Shown: in pieces, positions 16,676 to 26,397 of the stretch | Position numbering within the stretch: position 1 is the stretch's first letter | Layout: every line of letters starts with the position of its first letter | DNA from: Chitinophagaceae bacterium DXS | GTDB taxonomy: Bacteria; Bacteroidota; Bacteroidia; Chitinophagales; Chitinophagaceae | NCBI GenBank assembly: GCA_030345135.1 | Contig: CP128386.1 | Span: 4,470,263-4,534,262 of the forward strand | DNA: 64,000 bases | Direction: 5' to 3' | Position numbers and translations under genes: made by a program | The notes under the pieces: generated by a model | The model's database searches: none | The model's input: only the letters and a program-made list of their open reading frames with translations | What the model was told of the DNA's origin: nothing

Positions 16676-19600
16676 ATGGCAATTACCAACCAACAAACTG
16701 GATCTACTTATACAACGTTGCTGGATGCGCTTAACGCTCTTCCAGCAACGTTTGATAAGGATTATTCTATACTCGTAGCCCAGGATGTTAACCTGGGCTC
16801 TGCTGCGTTGACATTGCCAGTTAAAACGTCCGGATCTTATAAGCTCACAATAACTTTTGATGTAGCTACCAGAAAGATATACACAGACAACACTCAAACG
16901 TCTACACTCATTGTTGGTAATATCAACAACTTTGTTCTTGACAAGTGTATTGTAAGCAATCCTAACTATGGCAGCACTTCCGCACGTGCAATATTGATCA
17001 ACGGATCCTGCAACTCTATCAAGCTTTCAAATGTAAAGTTTGACGGATGCGCTTATGGCGTAGGAAACAGCAGCTCTTTTGCAGGGATAGTTTCCACACT
17101 GACATTGGACAATTGCATGTTTCAGAACTGCTCACAAGGAGCTACTTATATCGGCGCTGGCACTATAACGAATGGCGACTACACTCAACCGTCTTCTGCA
17201 TATAATTACACAAATTGCACGTTCACCAAATGCATTGGACAGGATGTAAATGCAAAATCTTTTATTCCTGGTACCAGTAATAACACGAACGTCCAATTTG
17301 TGGCGGTTAAATGCTACAATCTGACCGTTCAGGATTGCCAGGTTCTTACATCATCCAACAAAGGATTTGACTTTGAACATTGCCAAAACTTAACCATCCA
17401 GCGGAACTATGTAACTGATACCGCTTGGGTAAATGCTAATAATAACCCTATTATTATAAACAACGTCCTTGGATTGCGCTTTGAACGTAACCTGGTCGCA
17501 GATAATAATAACACTGCAAACGCCGTACAGGTCAACTACAACAAAACGACTTACTTCAACTCAAACACGATTGACACAGCTTCAGGAAAGCCTCTGAACT
17601 CCACAAACTTTCTTGACTGGAAAGAATTGTGTAACAATATATTTTGGTCTCGTGGCAGCTACGTTCAACTCGTTAATTCTACCGCTGGGCTCAACTTCAA
17701 CACCGAATTTCAACTCGCAAAAAACAACTACTACCGTTGTGATGGAAACGTAAATAGTGTGAACGTGCAGGTTGGCACCACGACTCCCGGAGCCAATGTT
17801 ACTATTAAAAGTAATGGGGATGCGACTATTGCAACTTACCAGGGCAATGGATACGAACTTGGTTCATTCTTTGTTGGTTCTGGAGCTGCTACTGGGGACA
17901 AAGCTGAAATATTCAACAAAGGCACCGTATCTACCAAGCCAAAATTTATGGTGTTGGTTACAGCAACAGCATCTGTATTTCAGAAAGGTGATGCAACCAA
18001 AGGCGGAGCCAAAGATGTCCGCGGTTGGAATATTCAAGCCGGCACTCCTGACATAGGTGCTTATGACAACTCTGCAACCGATCCGACTGCAACACACAAC
18101 CCTCCTCAAATTTCATTATCTGTAAACCGGCCGGCCGGGATTAAGAGCGATTCAACTTTTAATTTCAGTGCTGCAGTAAATTTTTTGGACACTGGAGCAA
18201 CGGCATCAGCATGGCTTTGGAATTTCGGTGATGGTACCACTTCAACATCACAAAATCCATCAAAGCAATATACCAGCCTGCCATCATCCGGAAACACATT
18301 TACAGTTGTATGTACATTGACGGATAGCAACGGCATGACAGACACGAAGACCTTGTCTGTTAACGTATACAATGATGGCGTGGAAATTATCGGTGGCAAT
18401 GCCAACGGAGAGGTGTACACAGGATCCGCTGCTTTAATGAATGCAGCAACACGCGTGTTTAAATCCTCACCGACAGGATCTTTAACGCCTCTTACAGGCA
18501 ACATCTCTATTGCGATAAAAACCACTACTGTACAGGATTATTTCTATTACAGCAATGGCGATGCCGGTAATTATCGCGTTACCATCTATACTGATCTAAC
18601 TTTCACCGGTGGCCAGAAATGCTGGGTACGTTCGCTTACCAGTGAGAATGGTGTTTGGATGCAGGGCCGTACAAATATCAATTGGGTAGGCTTAAAATTT
18701 ACTACTGCTACAGGTCTCGGAGGTGTTCGTTGCACAAATGGAAAATCAAACGTATTTATCCAGTGCGACTTCACTGATTCGCAATATGGTGTTTACATGA
18801 CAGGTGCCGACGGTTATGACTTTTACGACTGTACGTTTACCAGGACTAAGGTCAGCAAAATGTACATGAACGCTTGCAGCAACATTACGTTTGTTCGCTG
18901 CAATCTAACTTATGACGGAACCGACACGGAAAGCACTTACACTGGTACCAGACAGCAGCTTACAATTGGCAACTGTTCCAATATCCGCTTCTTAAAATGC
19001 ACTATTTCCGGAAATGGAAACTGGGATTGTTTTATCAAAGGCAATCAACTAAGGGATCTTATTTTCGATGGCTGCTTTATTGAGAAATTCAATCAACAGG
19101 TGTTCTGGTTCATCAACGGACCTGCTGGTGAATTCAATGCACAGCGCGTTACTATCCGGAACAACATCTTTAAGAATTCGATGGTGGTGGCCGGTCGCGG
19201 ATCTGCAGCAATTTTTGATCTTACAGATTGCTACTACTTTGACATTGCCAACAATACCATTTTTGAAGATCGTGCCGGCACAGCTGGCCTCCGCTTCTTT
19301 AATGTTACCGGGACTTCTGCAATGATCCACTATTTCAACAACTTGCTTTATGTTAAAGATTCTAATCCGACAGCAGGCGGCGCAGAATGTAACATATTCC
19401 GAATAGTAACTACCGGAAACACTTCAGACCAGCCAACCTTTGTGGCCGACCACAATTATTACATGTTCCAGGATGGCGCCCGGACGAAGATCAAGTGGGG
19501 AAATGTCAATAACGTTTCATACCGTAACCTCGACAATGCAGTCGGAGCAGGATTAGAAGCTGCTAATAGCGTTCAATACGCCAACGATGTAGCTGCTACA

Positions 19601-22600
19601 AACCTGATTGACACTACGACAATGGAGCCTGTGGCCGGATCTCCTTTGATTGGCTTTGGAACAGACGCGATCATGGCACCGTATGACTACGATTTGAACA
19701 CTCGCTATTCAAATGGTACAATTGGCGCAAAGGAATATGTAAAGTCTGCTTACACGCTTACTGCAGCTTCTTTTGTTGTAACCAACATGAGCAAAAAGGC
19801 TAATCGCATTGAGTACACTAGCGACAATGTCTCTTACAATATTCCTTCACTGGATCCTTTGGTGTTTGCAAACTTGTTTGCACCGCTAATCAAGGATTAC
19901 AAATGGGAGATCACTGGAGGTGACTATTCAAACACGCAGTATGCGGGCAATTTTGGACTATTCTTCGAATTAGAGCAGACTTACAACGTAAAGCTCACGA
20001 TAACAAAGAATGACAATAGCACGCTTGTAATAAATAAGCCAGGATTCTTTGTGGTGTCCAAACCAAGACCTATACCTGAGTTTAAGATTTCTAAATACAG
20101 GATATTTAAAGGCGACAAGGTTGATTTTATCAATGAAAGCCAGTTTGGCGCAACCTATGAGTGGACGATCACCAATAGTGCTACTACTGTTTCAGAAACT
20201 ATTACAACAGAAAACATTTCTCAAAAGCAATTCGATACCGTTGGTGTTTTTGATGTAAAGCTGAAGGTGACAAACACCATAGATAACGACACGAAAGAAT
20301 ACAAGCGTACGTTACACGTGAACGATGAATTTGCTCTTCCTTACCAGATTTACGATACAGAGCGCGCAATATACTACTCTGATGAGCAGATCAATGTATC
20401 TCAGTACACACGGTTCAAGAAGAAAACTGATGTTCACCGTTGGTTTATTCATAATTCGAATACCGGTGACCTTGTATATACCAACCCGCAGAAATCTCCG
20501 ACAATTCCTGCTGGTCGCATTCCTGCAGGCGACTATGATATCCTGTTCGTTATTTACAACAAGAACGGTTCTGTACTGAATTGGCGAAGACGCGCGTTCT
20601 GTGTGCTTCCCATCGCCAGCACAGCACCAAAGTTCAATAAGGTCTGCACTATTACTGATCGCTTTGTGGATCCTATCTCCGGAAATAGTTATGATGGTGT
20701 GAGAGTTGACGGGACAAACGACAACATTGCTCCTGGAACAATCATCGTGCTTACCGGTGAAGCAAGGCGTGTTGAACTTACTTACCTGAAAGGAACGGCA
20801 GAGGCACCTATTGTGATCGTTCCGGGACAGGATGAATTTGAGATCAAGATGAACAGCTTCAACGGGTTCCACATGGTCGGATGTGAGCACGTTGTAATTG
20901 CTGGCCAGTTAAATCCATCCCGCCAAAAATTAGGCTTCAATGTTCATAATGACACAACGGGCATTCCTGTTCATGCATCCAGCTCTTGTGTAAACGGAGA
21001 ATATTTAAGTACCTACATGCGCGTAATGGGTTGCGAATTGTGGAACTCTGGTTTTACAGCCATGCGCATGAAAACGGAGCCTTATGGTGAGTCTCCACAA
21101 TATTGGCGTGGTACCGGGTTTATTCAAATGGATACCCTTCTTCATGATAATGAAGTGCATGACACAGGTGGAGAAGGAATGTACCTCGGTGGAACGACGG
21201 CAGACGAAGCAACATCATACTACCAACCATCTGTTCCGGACATCAATGGCAATGTTGTAACTAAATGTTTCTGGACGCCATTGTTTAACACTAAAGTTTG
21301 GCGAAACAATGTGTATGCAACCGGATGGGACGGAATTCAATGCGGCAATTGCTTTAGAGGTGCAGAAGTTCACGATAACGTTGTTTTGAATACCGGTGTA
21401 GCGCAGGTAGCAAACCAAGGATCCGGCTTTAGTATCAACAATGGCTTCCAGGGAGACATCTATTACAACATCGTTGATAACAACATTATCATGCAGCCGG
21501 GTAAAGGGCTGACCAGGGTATTTGCAAATTCCATTGTTCGTAATGGTGGTAATGACTCTATATACATCATCAATGACGGTCATGTCGCTGATTGGAATTT
21601 TGATAAAACTCCGACCAATGGACCTTACGGTGGCCAGTGGGATGGTGTGACGTACTATGATGGTAGCGCTACACAACTGGAGTTCTATGCTAACTCGATG
21701 ATGACAAACAGAATGGCATTTTATTTTTTGAGTAAGATGCCAAGCAATATCATGCCTTCTATCAAAGTTTACGGCAACCTGGTAATTTACTCAATCGTCT
21801 CATATAACAATTTCGATCCGTTAAGGTCTCCGCAAGCACCCGCAGATATGCCACAGCGCAAGTTGGTATATACTGCTTCTGAAACCGGTGGCTTTATATC
21901 CGATAATGTTAAATCCTTCCAAAACGTGGTTCGTCGATTCGATGACATTGACGACCTGCAGCTGAGTAATATCGTGAAGGTCGATACTTCAATATCTCCC
22001 GGATCAACAGCACTTTGGAAAGAGTTTCCGGATCCTGTTTTCGCTGACATGATATCCCGATCTAACTACCTGGGTAAACTGTTCAGTGCGGAAGGTTTGC
22101 ATAATAGCAATGCTGCAGGTTTTGTCACCATCGGTGCGAACACACTGCCGGCTTATACAGGTGGCGCATACAATCCAAAGTATTACAACTTTATGGGCGG
22201 CAATACCGCTGAGAATAACGCCTATACGGGTCCTGCAGACACGATAACCATCGATTACGAGGCAAATGTCTTGGTGGTCCATGATGGCGTAACTGCAGGC
22301 GGCAAAAGGACCGTAAAACAGGGAGCCACAGGATTTTTTATGATCGGGACAAAGAAGTATGTCGTTGACAAAGGATCCTTTGTTAATATCATTGAAACCG
22401 GTGGCGGAGGCGGAGGAACTACTCCAACTGCCTCCGGAGCTGTTCAGAATTTCAATGTAGTAGCAAACACCAATCAAAATGCAGTTAACTGGGGTGCGCC
22501 TGCAAGCAACGGCGGATCTGCTATTACATCCTACAAGCTTTATCGTGGCACCGCGTCTGGATCTCTTACTTTATTCAAAACGTTGAGCTCGAGTCAGCTC

Positions 22601-24232
22601 AACTATATTGATACCGAAGTAACCAACGGTACAAAGTATTATTATCAGGTTACCGCTGTGAATGGTGTAGGAGAATCAATCCGTTCATTAGAGAAGAGTG
22701 GAATGCCCCTTGCTGCGAGCAACGATGCTGAGTTTGTAACAGTATCGGGATGGGACGACGCCTATCCTACACAAATGGGATGGCTGTATAAACCAGCGGG
22801 ATACAATAACGGTAACACCAATAAATATCCGCTGATCATCTTCCTGCATGGATCCGGGGAGATTGCCAACTCTTTAACGGCTGCTCCGGGAGGCATTACC
22901 AAGCTCGCAAGTCAAGGTTTGCCTTTGCTACTTAAAAACGGACAGGTGATGAACTCGCTTGTATTCTGCCCACAGATCCTTAATTCAGATTTCAGGAATG
23001 ACAGGCCGAATAAGGCACTGAATTTCATGATTGCAAATTGCCGTGTCGATACAAATAAAGTGTACCTCGTAGGTCTAAGCTTAGGCGCTCAGGGCGTATG
23101 GTATGCAAGGACACAGACACCTCAAATTTTCGCTGCAGCCATCATCGCAAGTGGTGCGGGCAGTCAGACCAATACAACCGGGTATAATGCCGCTAAAAAA
23201 GTAAATGCTTTGTGGGTTGGCGGAGATAATGACACCACTCAGCCATTCTACAGCTCTGGTGTTACCACAACACCTGTTGCTCTGCAGACCGGCATGAACA
23301 CTTACGGACCTGCTCCGGATGTGCCAGATCAGATGATCGTTATTAAAGGAGGTACTCATAGCGCGAGTGTTTGGAATGATCACATGTTTGATAAGTCAAA
23401 AGCTGGTTTTGATTTCGAACAATGGCTACTTCGTTTCTCACTGGTACCAGAAGACGCAGCTACAAATTTTGTAACATGGATAGAAGGCTTGGTATCTGCC
23501 GGCAAATGGGATAACGTTCTCTTCAGTGTATCCGACGCGCAGGCCTTCATTACAAGGCTTACAGATGGCACCGTAAAGACCAATCTGCAGGCCAGGTTAA
23601 ACGCAGTAACAACGGCGCTGGATGGAAGAGGCAAACGCTTTGTGATCGATCTTGGTGCAGCATCCGGAAACTACAACTATTTAGCTTCAGGCGCAGCGGC
23701 TGCTTCAGTTAGTTCTCTTAAAGATCAAACTAACACTGCAAGCAGCTACGGATTGCAGGTTATAACAGCTGGTACCACTGGCACGACTGAGTTCACCACG
23801 TCAAACTACTTTCCAACAAAATGCTTTGGCTTTACATCACCTGTAATGCGAAATGGTTTTGTCGTAAATGGATCCGGTGGCCAGTATAAGATAACAGGCC
23901 TCAATCCTGCGAAGACTTATCGAATGCTATTCCTTGGAGGTATTGATAAGACCGACGCGGCCAATCCTGCAGAGCTTACGATCACAATAGGTGTTACCTC
24001 GAAGTACAAGTTCACTCCTGGAAACAATCGCGATTTTATTGAGTTCTCCGGGTTGACAGGGCTAAGTGAGTTAACGTTCAAAGCACAGAGCTCTCCGAAC
24101 CTGGCAAACAGTGGATCCGTAACAAAACTGGAGAATGGCGCCATCCAGACAGCAACAAGCAATATATCCTCTTTCAAGTCATGCGATACATACTTGAACG
24201 CAGTAATTCTTATAGAAACGACAACTATTTAA
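16676..24232 (+). CDS. Giant multidomain tail fibre/spike with beta-helices and an esterase domain
   Basis: The 2518-residue protein is the likely host-recognition and surface-degrading tail protein. Domains by reading: right-handed beta-helix at about 60-300, PKD-like at about 475-570 (WNFGDGT), a second beta-helix at about 570-900, PKD-like at about 1125-1220, a third beta-helix at about 1350-1640, a short Gly stretch near 1910, FN3 at about 1915-2011, an alpha/beta-hydrolase at about 2035-2257, and a beta-sandwich C-terminus. The hydrolase has the full triad: Ser2135 in GLSLG, Asp2184 or Asp2186 in GGDND, and His2228 in GGTHS, with an oxyanion loop IIFLHGSGE. This fits a carbohydrate or polysaccharide esterase. 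Right-handed beta-helices in tail proteins usually bind or cut surface glycans. No signal peptide is present, as expected for a virion protein. Confidence 0.85.
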   Translation: MAITNQQTGSTYTTLLDALNALPATFDKDYSILVAQDVNLGSAALTLPVKTSGSYKLTITFDVATRKIYTDNTQTSTLIVGNINNFVLDKCIVSNPNYGSTSARAILINGSCNSIKLSNVKFDGCAYGVGNSSSFAGIVSTLTLDNCMFQNCSQGATYIGAGTITNGDYTQPSSAYNYTNCTFTKCIGQDVNAKSFIPGTSNNTNVQFVAVKCYNLTVQDCQVLTSSNKGFDFEHCQNLTIQRNYVTDTAWVNANNNPIIINNVLGLRFERNLVADNNNTANAVQVNYNKTTYFNSNTIDTASGKPLNSTNFLDWKELCNNIFWSRGSYVQLVNSTAGLNFNTEFQLAKNNYYRCDGNVNSVNVQVGTTTPGANVTIKSNGDATIATYQGNGYELGSFFVGSGAATGDKAEIFNKGTVSTKPKFMVLVTATASVFQKGDATKGGAKDVRGWNIQAGTPDIGAYDNSATDPTATHNPPQISLSVNRPAGIKSDSTFNFSAAVNFLDTGATASAWLWNFGDGTTSTSQNPSKQYTSLPSSGNTFTVVCTLTDSNGMTDTKTLSVNVYNDGVEIIGGNANGEVYTGSAALMNAATRVFKSSPTGSLTPLTGNISIAIKTTTVQDYFYYSNGDAGNYRVTIYTDLTFTGGQKCWVRSLTSENGVWMQGRTNINWVGLKFTTATGLGGVRCTNGKSNVFIQCDFTDSQYGVYMTGADGYDFYDCTFTRTKVSKMYMNACSNITFVRCNLTYDGTDTESTYTGTRQQLTIGNCSNIRFLKCTISGNGNWDCFIKGNQLRDLIFDGCFIEKFNQQVFWFINGPAGEFNAQRVTIRNNIFKNSMVVAGRGSAAIFDLTDCYYFDIANNTIFEDRAGTAGLRFFNVTGTSAMIHYFNNLLYVKDSNPTAGGAECNIFRIVTTGNTSDQPTFVADHNYYMFQDGARTKIKWGNVNNVSYRNLDNAVGAGLEAANSVQYANDVAATNLIDTTTMEPVAGSPLIGFGTDAIMAPYDYDLNTRYSNGTIGAKEYVKSAYTLTAASFVVTNMSKKANRIEYTSDNVSYNIPSLDPLVFANLFAPLIKDYKWEITGGDYSNTQYAGNFGLFFELEQTYNVKLTITKNDNSTLVINKPGFFVVSKPRPIPEFKISKYRIFKGDKVDFINESQFGATYEWTITNSATTVSETITTENISQKQFDTVGVFDVKLKVTNTIDNDTKEYKRTLHVNDEFALPYQIYDTERAIYYSDEQINVSQYTRFKKKTDVHRWFIHNSNTGDLVYTNPQKSPTIPAGRIPAGDYDILFVIYNKNGSVLNWRRRAFCVLPIASTAPKFNKVCTITDRFVDPISGNSYDGVRVDGTNDNIAPGTIIVLTGEARRVELTYLKGTAEAPIVIVPGQDEFEIKMNSFNGFHMVGCEHVVIAGQLNPSRQKLGFNVHNDTTGIPVHASSSCVNGEYLSTYMRVMGCELWNSGFTAMRMKTEPYGESPQYWRGTGFIQMDTLLHDNEVHDTGGEGMYLGGTTADEATSYYQPSVPDINGNVVTKCFWTPLFNTKVWRNNVYATGWDGIQCGNCFRGAEVHDNVVLNTGVAQVANQGSGFSINNGFQGDIYYNIVDNNIIMQPGKGLTRVFANSIVRNGGNDSIYIINDGHVADWNFDKTPTNGPYGGQWDGVTYYDGSATQLEFYANSMMTNRMAFYFLSKMPSNIMPSIKVYGNLVIYSIVSYNNFDPLRSPQAPADMPQRKLVYTASETGGFISDNVKSFQNVVRRFDDIDDLQLSNIVKVDTSISPGSTALWKEFPDPVFADMISRSNYLGKLFSAEGLHNSNAAGFVTIGANTLPAYTGGAYNPKYYNFMGGNTAENNAYTGPADTITIDYEANVLVVHDGVTAGGKRTVKQGATGFFMIGTKKYVVDKGSFVNIIETGGGGGGTTPTASGAVQNFNVVANTNQNAVNWGAPASNGGSAITSYKLYRGTASGSLTLFKTLSSSQLNYIDTEVTNGTKYYYQVTAVNGVGESIRSLEKSGMPLAASNDAEFVTVSGWDDAYPTQMGWLYKPAGYNNGNTNKYPLIIFLHGSGEIANSLTAAPGGITKLASQGLPLLLKNGQVMNSLVFCPQILNSDFRNDRPNKALNFMIANCRVDTNKVYLVGLSLGAQGVWYARTQTPQIFAAAIIASGAGSQTNTTGYNAAKKVNALWVGGDNDTTQPFYSSGVTTTPVALQTGMNTYGPAPDVPDQMIVIKGGTHSASVWNDHMFDKSKAGFDFEQWLLRFSLVPEDAATNFVTWIEGLVSAGKWDNVLFSVSDAQAFITRLTDGTVKTNLQARLNAVTTALDGRGKRFVIDLGAASGNYNYLASGAAAASVSSLKDQTNTASSYGLQVITAGTTGTTEFTTSNYFPTKCFGFTSPVMRNGFVVNGSGGQYKITGLNPAKTYRMLFLGGIDKTDAANPAELTITIGVTSKYKFTPGNNRDFIEFSGLTGLSELTFKAQSSPNLANSGSVTKLENGAIQTATSNISSFKSCDTYLNAVILIETTTI

Positions 24233-24233
24233 A

Positions 24234-24527
24234 ATGTTTAGAGCAAACAATCTTCCGGAATATATCGAGGTCGACGGACCGGCCACCGGCGAAATCACTT
24301 TTGAGGATTTTAAGGCGACGGTGTGGGAGTACCAGCTGGCCAGTCTCGCGCGCACGGATCCTGGTCATCGTGTGATCATAAAAGAGCTGGTCGTGATCGG
24401 TGATCCAGCACAGGAAAACATATTTGAGGTTGGTCCTAACAGTGATCACAGCCGAATCATATTGATCGACTGCGAACTGAGAAACATTACGCTGATCACC
24501 CCGGAACCAACAACACCTTCTTATTAA
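24234..24527 (+). CDS. Small phage protein, unknown
   Basis: The 97-residue protein starts one base after the giant fibre stop. It appears beta-rich (RVIIKELVVIGD, RIILIDCELRNITLI) with a Thr/Pro ending. It could be a fibre-associated protein. No family recognised. Confidence 0.5.
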   Translation: MFRANNLPEYIEVDGPATGEITFEDFKATVWEYQLASLARTDPGHRVIIKELVVIGDPAQENIFEVGPNSDHSRIILIDCELRNITLITPEPTTPSY

Positions 24528-24538
24528 AACTTACTGAA

Positions 24539-24769
24539 ATGGCAGACGAAACACAATTTAAAAGTTTGACACCGGAGGAACTGTCAACATTCATCGGCAG
24601 AGATCGCTGGATAGTGATCAACAAGGTTACAAGACAACCAATAGTTTGTGATGGTCAGACGCCAGGCGGACAACCGCAGGCACTTGCTACGAATGTTAAC
24701 AACACTTTTACCAGCTCGGATGGCAAGACGGTTGTAATCGAAAATGGTGTAGTTAAATCTATCACTTAA
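24539..24769 (+). CDS. Small phage protein, unknown
   Basis: The 76-residue protein has a helical start (TPEELSTFIGRDRWIVI) and a beta-hairpin-like end (GKTVVIENGVVKSIT). It sits between fibre and lysis genes, 11 bases after the preceding gene. Function is not known. Confidence 0.45.
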   Translation: MADETQFKSLTPEELSTFIGRDRWIVINKVTRQPIVCDGQTPGGQPQALATNVNNTFTSSDGKTVVIENGVVKSIT

Positions 24770-24783
24770 TAAAATCCAATACA

Positions 24784-25071
24784 ATGACACTACTTGACGC
24801 CAATGACAGCAACTTCTTATCGAACGTAGGCGAAAAGCTCACTGTGATCGGAGCTCTCGCATTCTTCCTCTATTACTTCATGAAAGAATTGAAAGAGGTC
24901 CGCGTTCAGATGGATACGCTCAGAAAGGAGTATGAAGCAAAGCACGATGTAATGTTCGAAAGAGTCGTGGAATGTGAGAAAAAGAGTACCGAGGCTTTGA
25001 ACAAATGCAGCGACAGCAATGATCGTCTTGCGGAAGCTGTTGATTCTTTAAAAGAAAAATTAAACGTATGA
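24784..25071 (+). CDS. Small membrane protein, holin candidate
   Basis: The 95-residue protein has one membrane helix at about 17-34 (LTVIGALAFFLYYFM) followed by a long charged coiled coil (35-95). It is the first of three coupled lysis-region genes; the next ATG overlaps its stop by ATGA (25068). One-helix membrane proteins directly before an endolysin often act as holins or anti-holins. The topology (short N-out, long cytoplasmic tail) resembles BhlA-like proteins, but that is inference. Confidence 0.5.
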   Translation: MTLLDANDSNFLSNVGEKLTVIGALAFFLYYFMKELKEVRVQMDTLRKEYEAKHDVMFERVVECEKKSTEALNKCSDSNDRLAEAVDSLKEKLNV

Positions 25072-25751
25072 ACCAGCAAACCCAGCGCTTAGGCATTGTA
25101 GCCCTGCTGATCCTCTGTTTGGTTTTATCGCTACAAACCTGCTTTAAAAAAGTGCAACAGGTTAGCGATCTGAAAGATGTTGTAAATGCCAGCCAGGACA
25201 CCGTCAAAAAATGGAAGGATAAAGCAGGCAATGAACATGCTCAAAAAGTATTGGTAACCGCTGATGTCTCACTTTTAAAAGCGGTTTACCAAAAGCAGAT
25301 CGATAGCATTACCGACCTGCTTAATATCAAGCAGAGCCAGCTCGAAGCGTACACAGGCGTGTCTTTAAAAAACTCTGGATCCATCAGGCCAAAAGTAGAC
25401 ACTATTACCCTGGTCGATTCAAGTAAGGAGTATCAAATAAGCTATTCTGATCGATGGCTTTCACTTAGTGGCAAGCTTGGTAAGGATCCGCTGATCAATT
25501 ACGCATTCACCGACTCGCTGACCGTAACGGTTTATCATAAACGCAAAAATTTGTTCTCGCGATCGCAGACTTACATAGATGTAGTGAGTCTTAATCCTAA
25601 TGTCACAGTTACCGGCCTGACTGGCTTCCGGATTCCGGTTAAGAAGCCCGGGCGTTTCGGCGTGGGTCCATATTTCGGTTATGGCTATAGCGATGGTAAA
25701 TGGCAGCCATCTGCAGGCATTTCAATTCAATATTCACTTATAAGATTCTAA
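25068..25751 (+). CDS. Inner-membrane-anchored periplasmic protein, spanin candidate
   Basis: The 227-residue protein has an N-terminal membrane anchor (about 9-26, IVALLILCLVLSLQT), a coiled coil at about 28-95, then a beta-rich domain ending in GPYFGYGYSDG and a final Phe, like an outer-membrane strand. Bacteroidota phages often carry a protein of this general type (it recalls the DUF6808 group, tentative) next to the lysin. Reaching from inner to outer membrane, it could be a one-piece spanin that fuses the two membranes at lysis. It sits between the membrane protein and endolysin. Confidence 0.5.
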   Translation: MNQQTQRLGIVALLILCLVLSLQTCFKKVQQVSDLKDVVNASQDTVKKWKDKAGNEHAQKVLVTADVSLLKAVYQKQIDSITDLLNIKQSQLEAYTGVSLKNSGSIRPKVDTITLVDSSKEYQISYSDRWLSLSGKLGKDPLINYAFTDSLTVTVYHKRKNLFSRSQTYIDVVSLNPNVTVTGLTGFRIPVKKPGRFGVGPYFGYGYSDGKWQPSAGISIQYSLIRF

Positions 25752-25752
25752 T

Positions 25753-26397
25753 ATGAGTAAAATAACTACAAATAACTTAATCACAGGTGAAATACTTAAT
25801 AAAATCTGCGCGCAAATAAGTGCAGCAAGGGCGTCACAAATCGCTGATGTCATTAACCAAGTGTTTCCCACATACGGTATGACAGATCCGCGGGTAATGC
25901 AGGCTGCTATCGCTCAGATTGCTCATGAGAGCGGAGAGTTTTCAATTAAAAGCGAGAACATGAACTATACCACTCCGGAAAGGATAATGGCTGTCTGGCC
26001 GAGTCGGTTTAAAACTGTAGCCGATGCAAAGCCATACATAAAAAATGCACAAGCTTTAGCCAATAGGGTTTATGGTGGGAGGATGGGGAATAACCAGCCT
26101 AATGACGGATACAGCTTCCGCGGCGGCGGCTTCATGCAATTAACCGGCCGGGAAAGTTATGAGAAATATGCCCGCTACAAAGGCCTATCTGTCGAGCAGA
26201 TTCACGAGCAAATAAAAACTTCTGATTTCTTTGCAATGGATAGTGCGTGCTGGGAATTCTCGATTGACAAGGCTCTAATTGACGAAGCCATGACCGGCAA
26301 TTTCTTAACTATCACGAAACGGATTAATGGTGGATTAATTGGTTGGAATGAGCGTCAAAAATATTTCGACCGAGCAAAACAGTTTATTTCTCACTAG
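25753..26397 (+). CDS. GH19-family endolysin
   Basis: The 214-residue enzyme cuts the peptidoglycan glycan backbone at the end of infection. Motifs: QIAHESGEF with the likely catalytic Glu59, MNYTTPERI, GGRMGNNQPNDG, and FRGGGFMQLTGRESYEKYA, which is the signature of GH19 chitinase-like lysins. No signal peptide is seen, so it would need holin-mediated release. It starts one base after the preceding gene's stop. Its last 14 bases overlap the converging protease gene. Confidence 0.9.
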   Translation: MSKITTNNLITGEILNKICAQISAARASQIADVINQVFPTYGMTDPRVMQAAIAQIAHESGEFSIKSENMNYTTPERIMAVWPSRFKTVADAKPYIKNAQALANRVYGGRMGNNQPNDGYSFRGGGFMQLTGRESYEKYARYKGLSVEQIHEQIKTSDFFAMDSACWEFSIDKALIDEAMTGNFLTITKRINGGLIGWNERQKYFDRAKQFISH

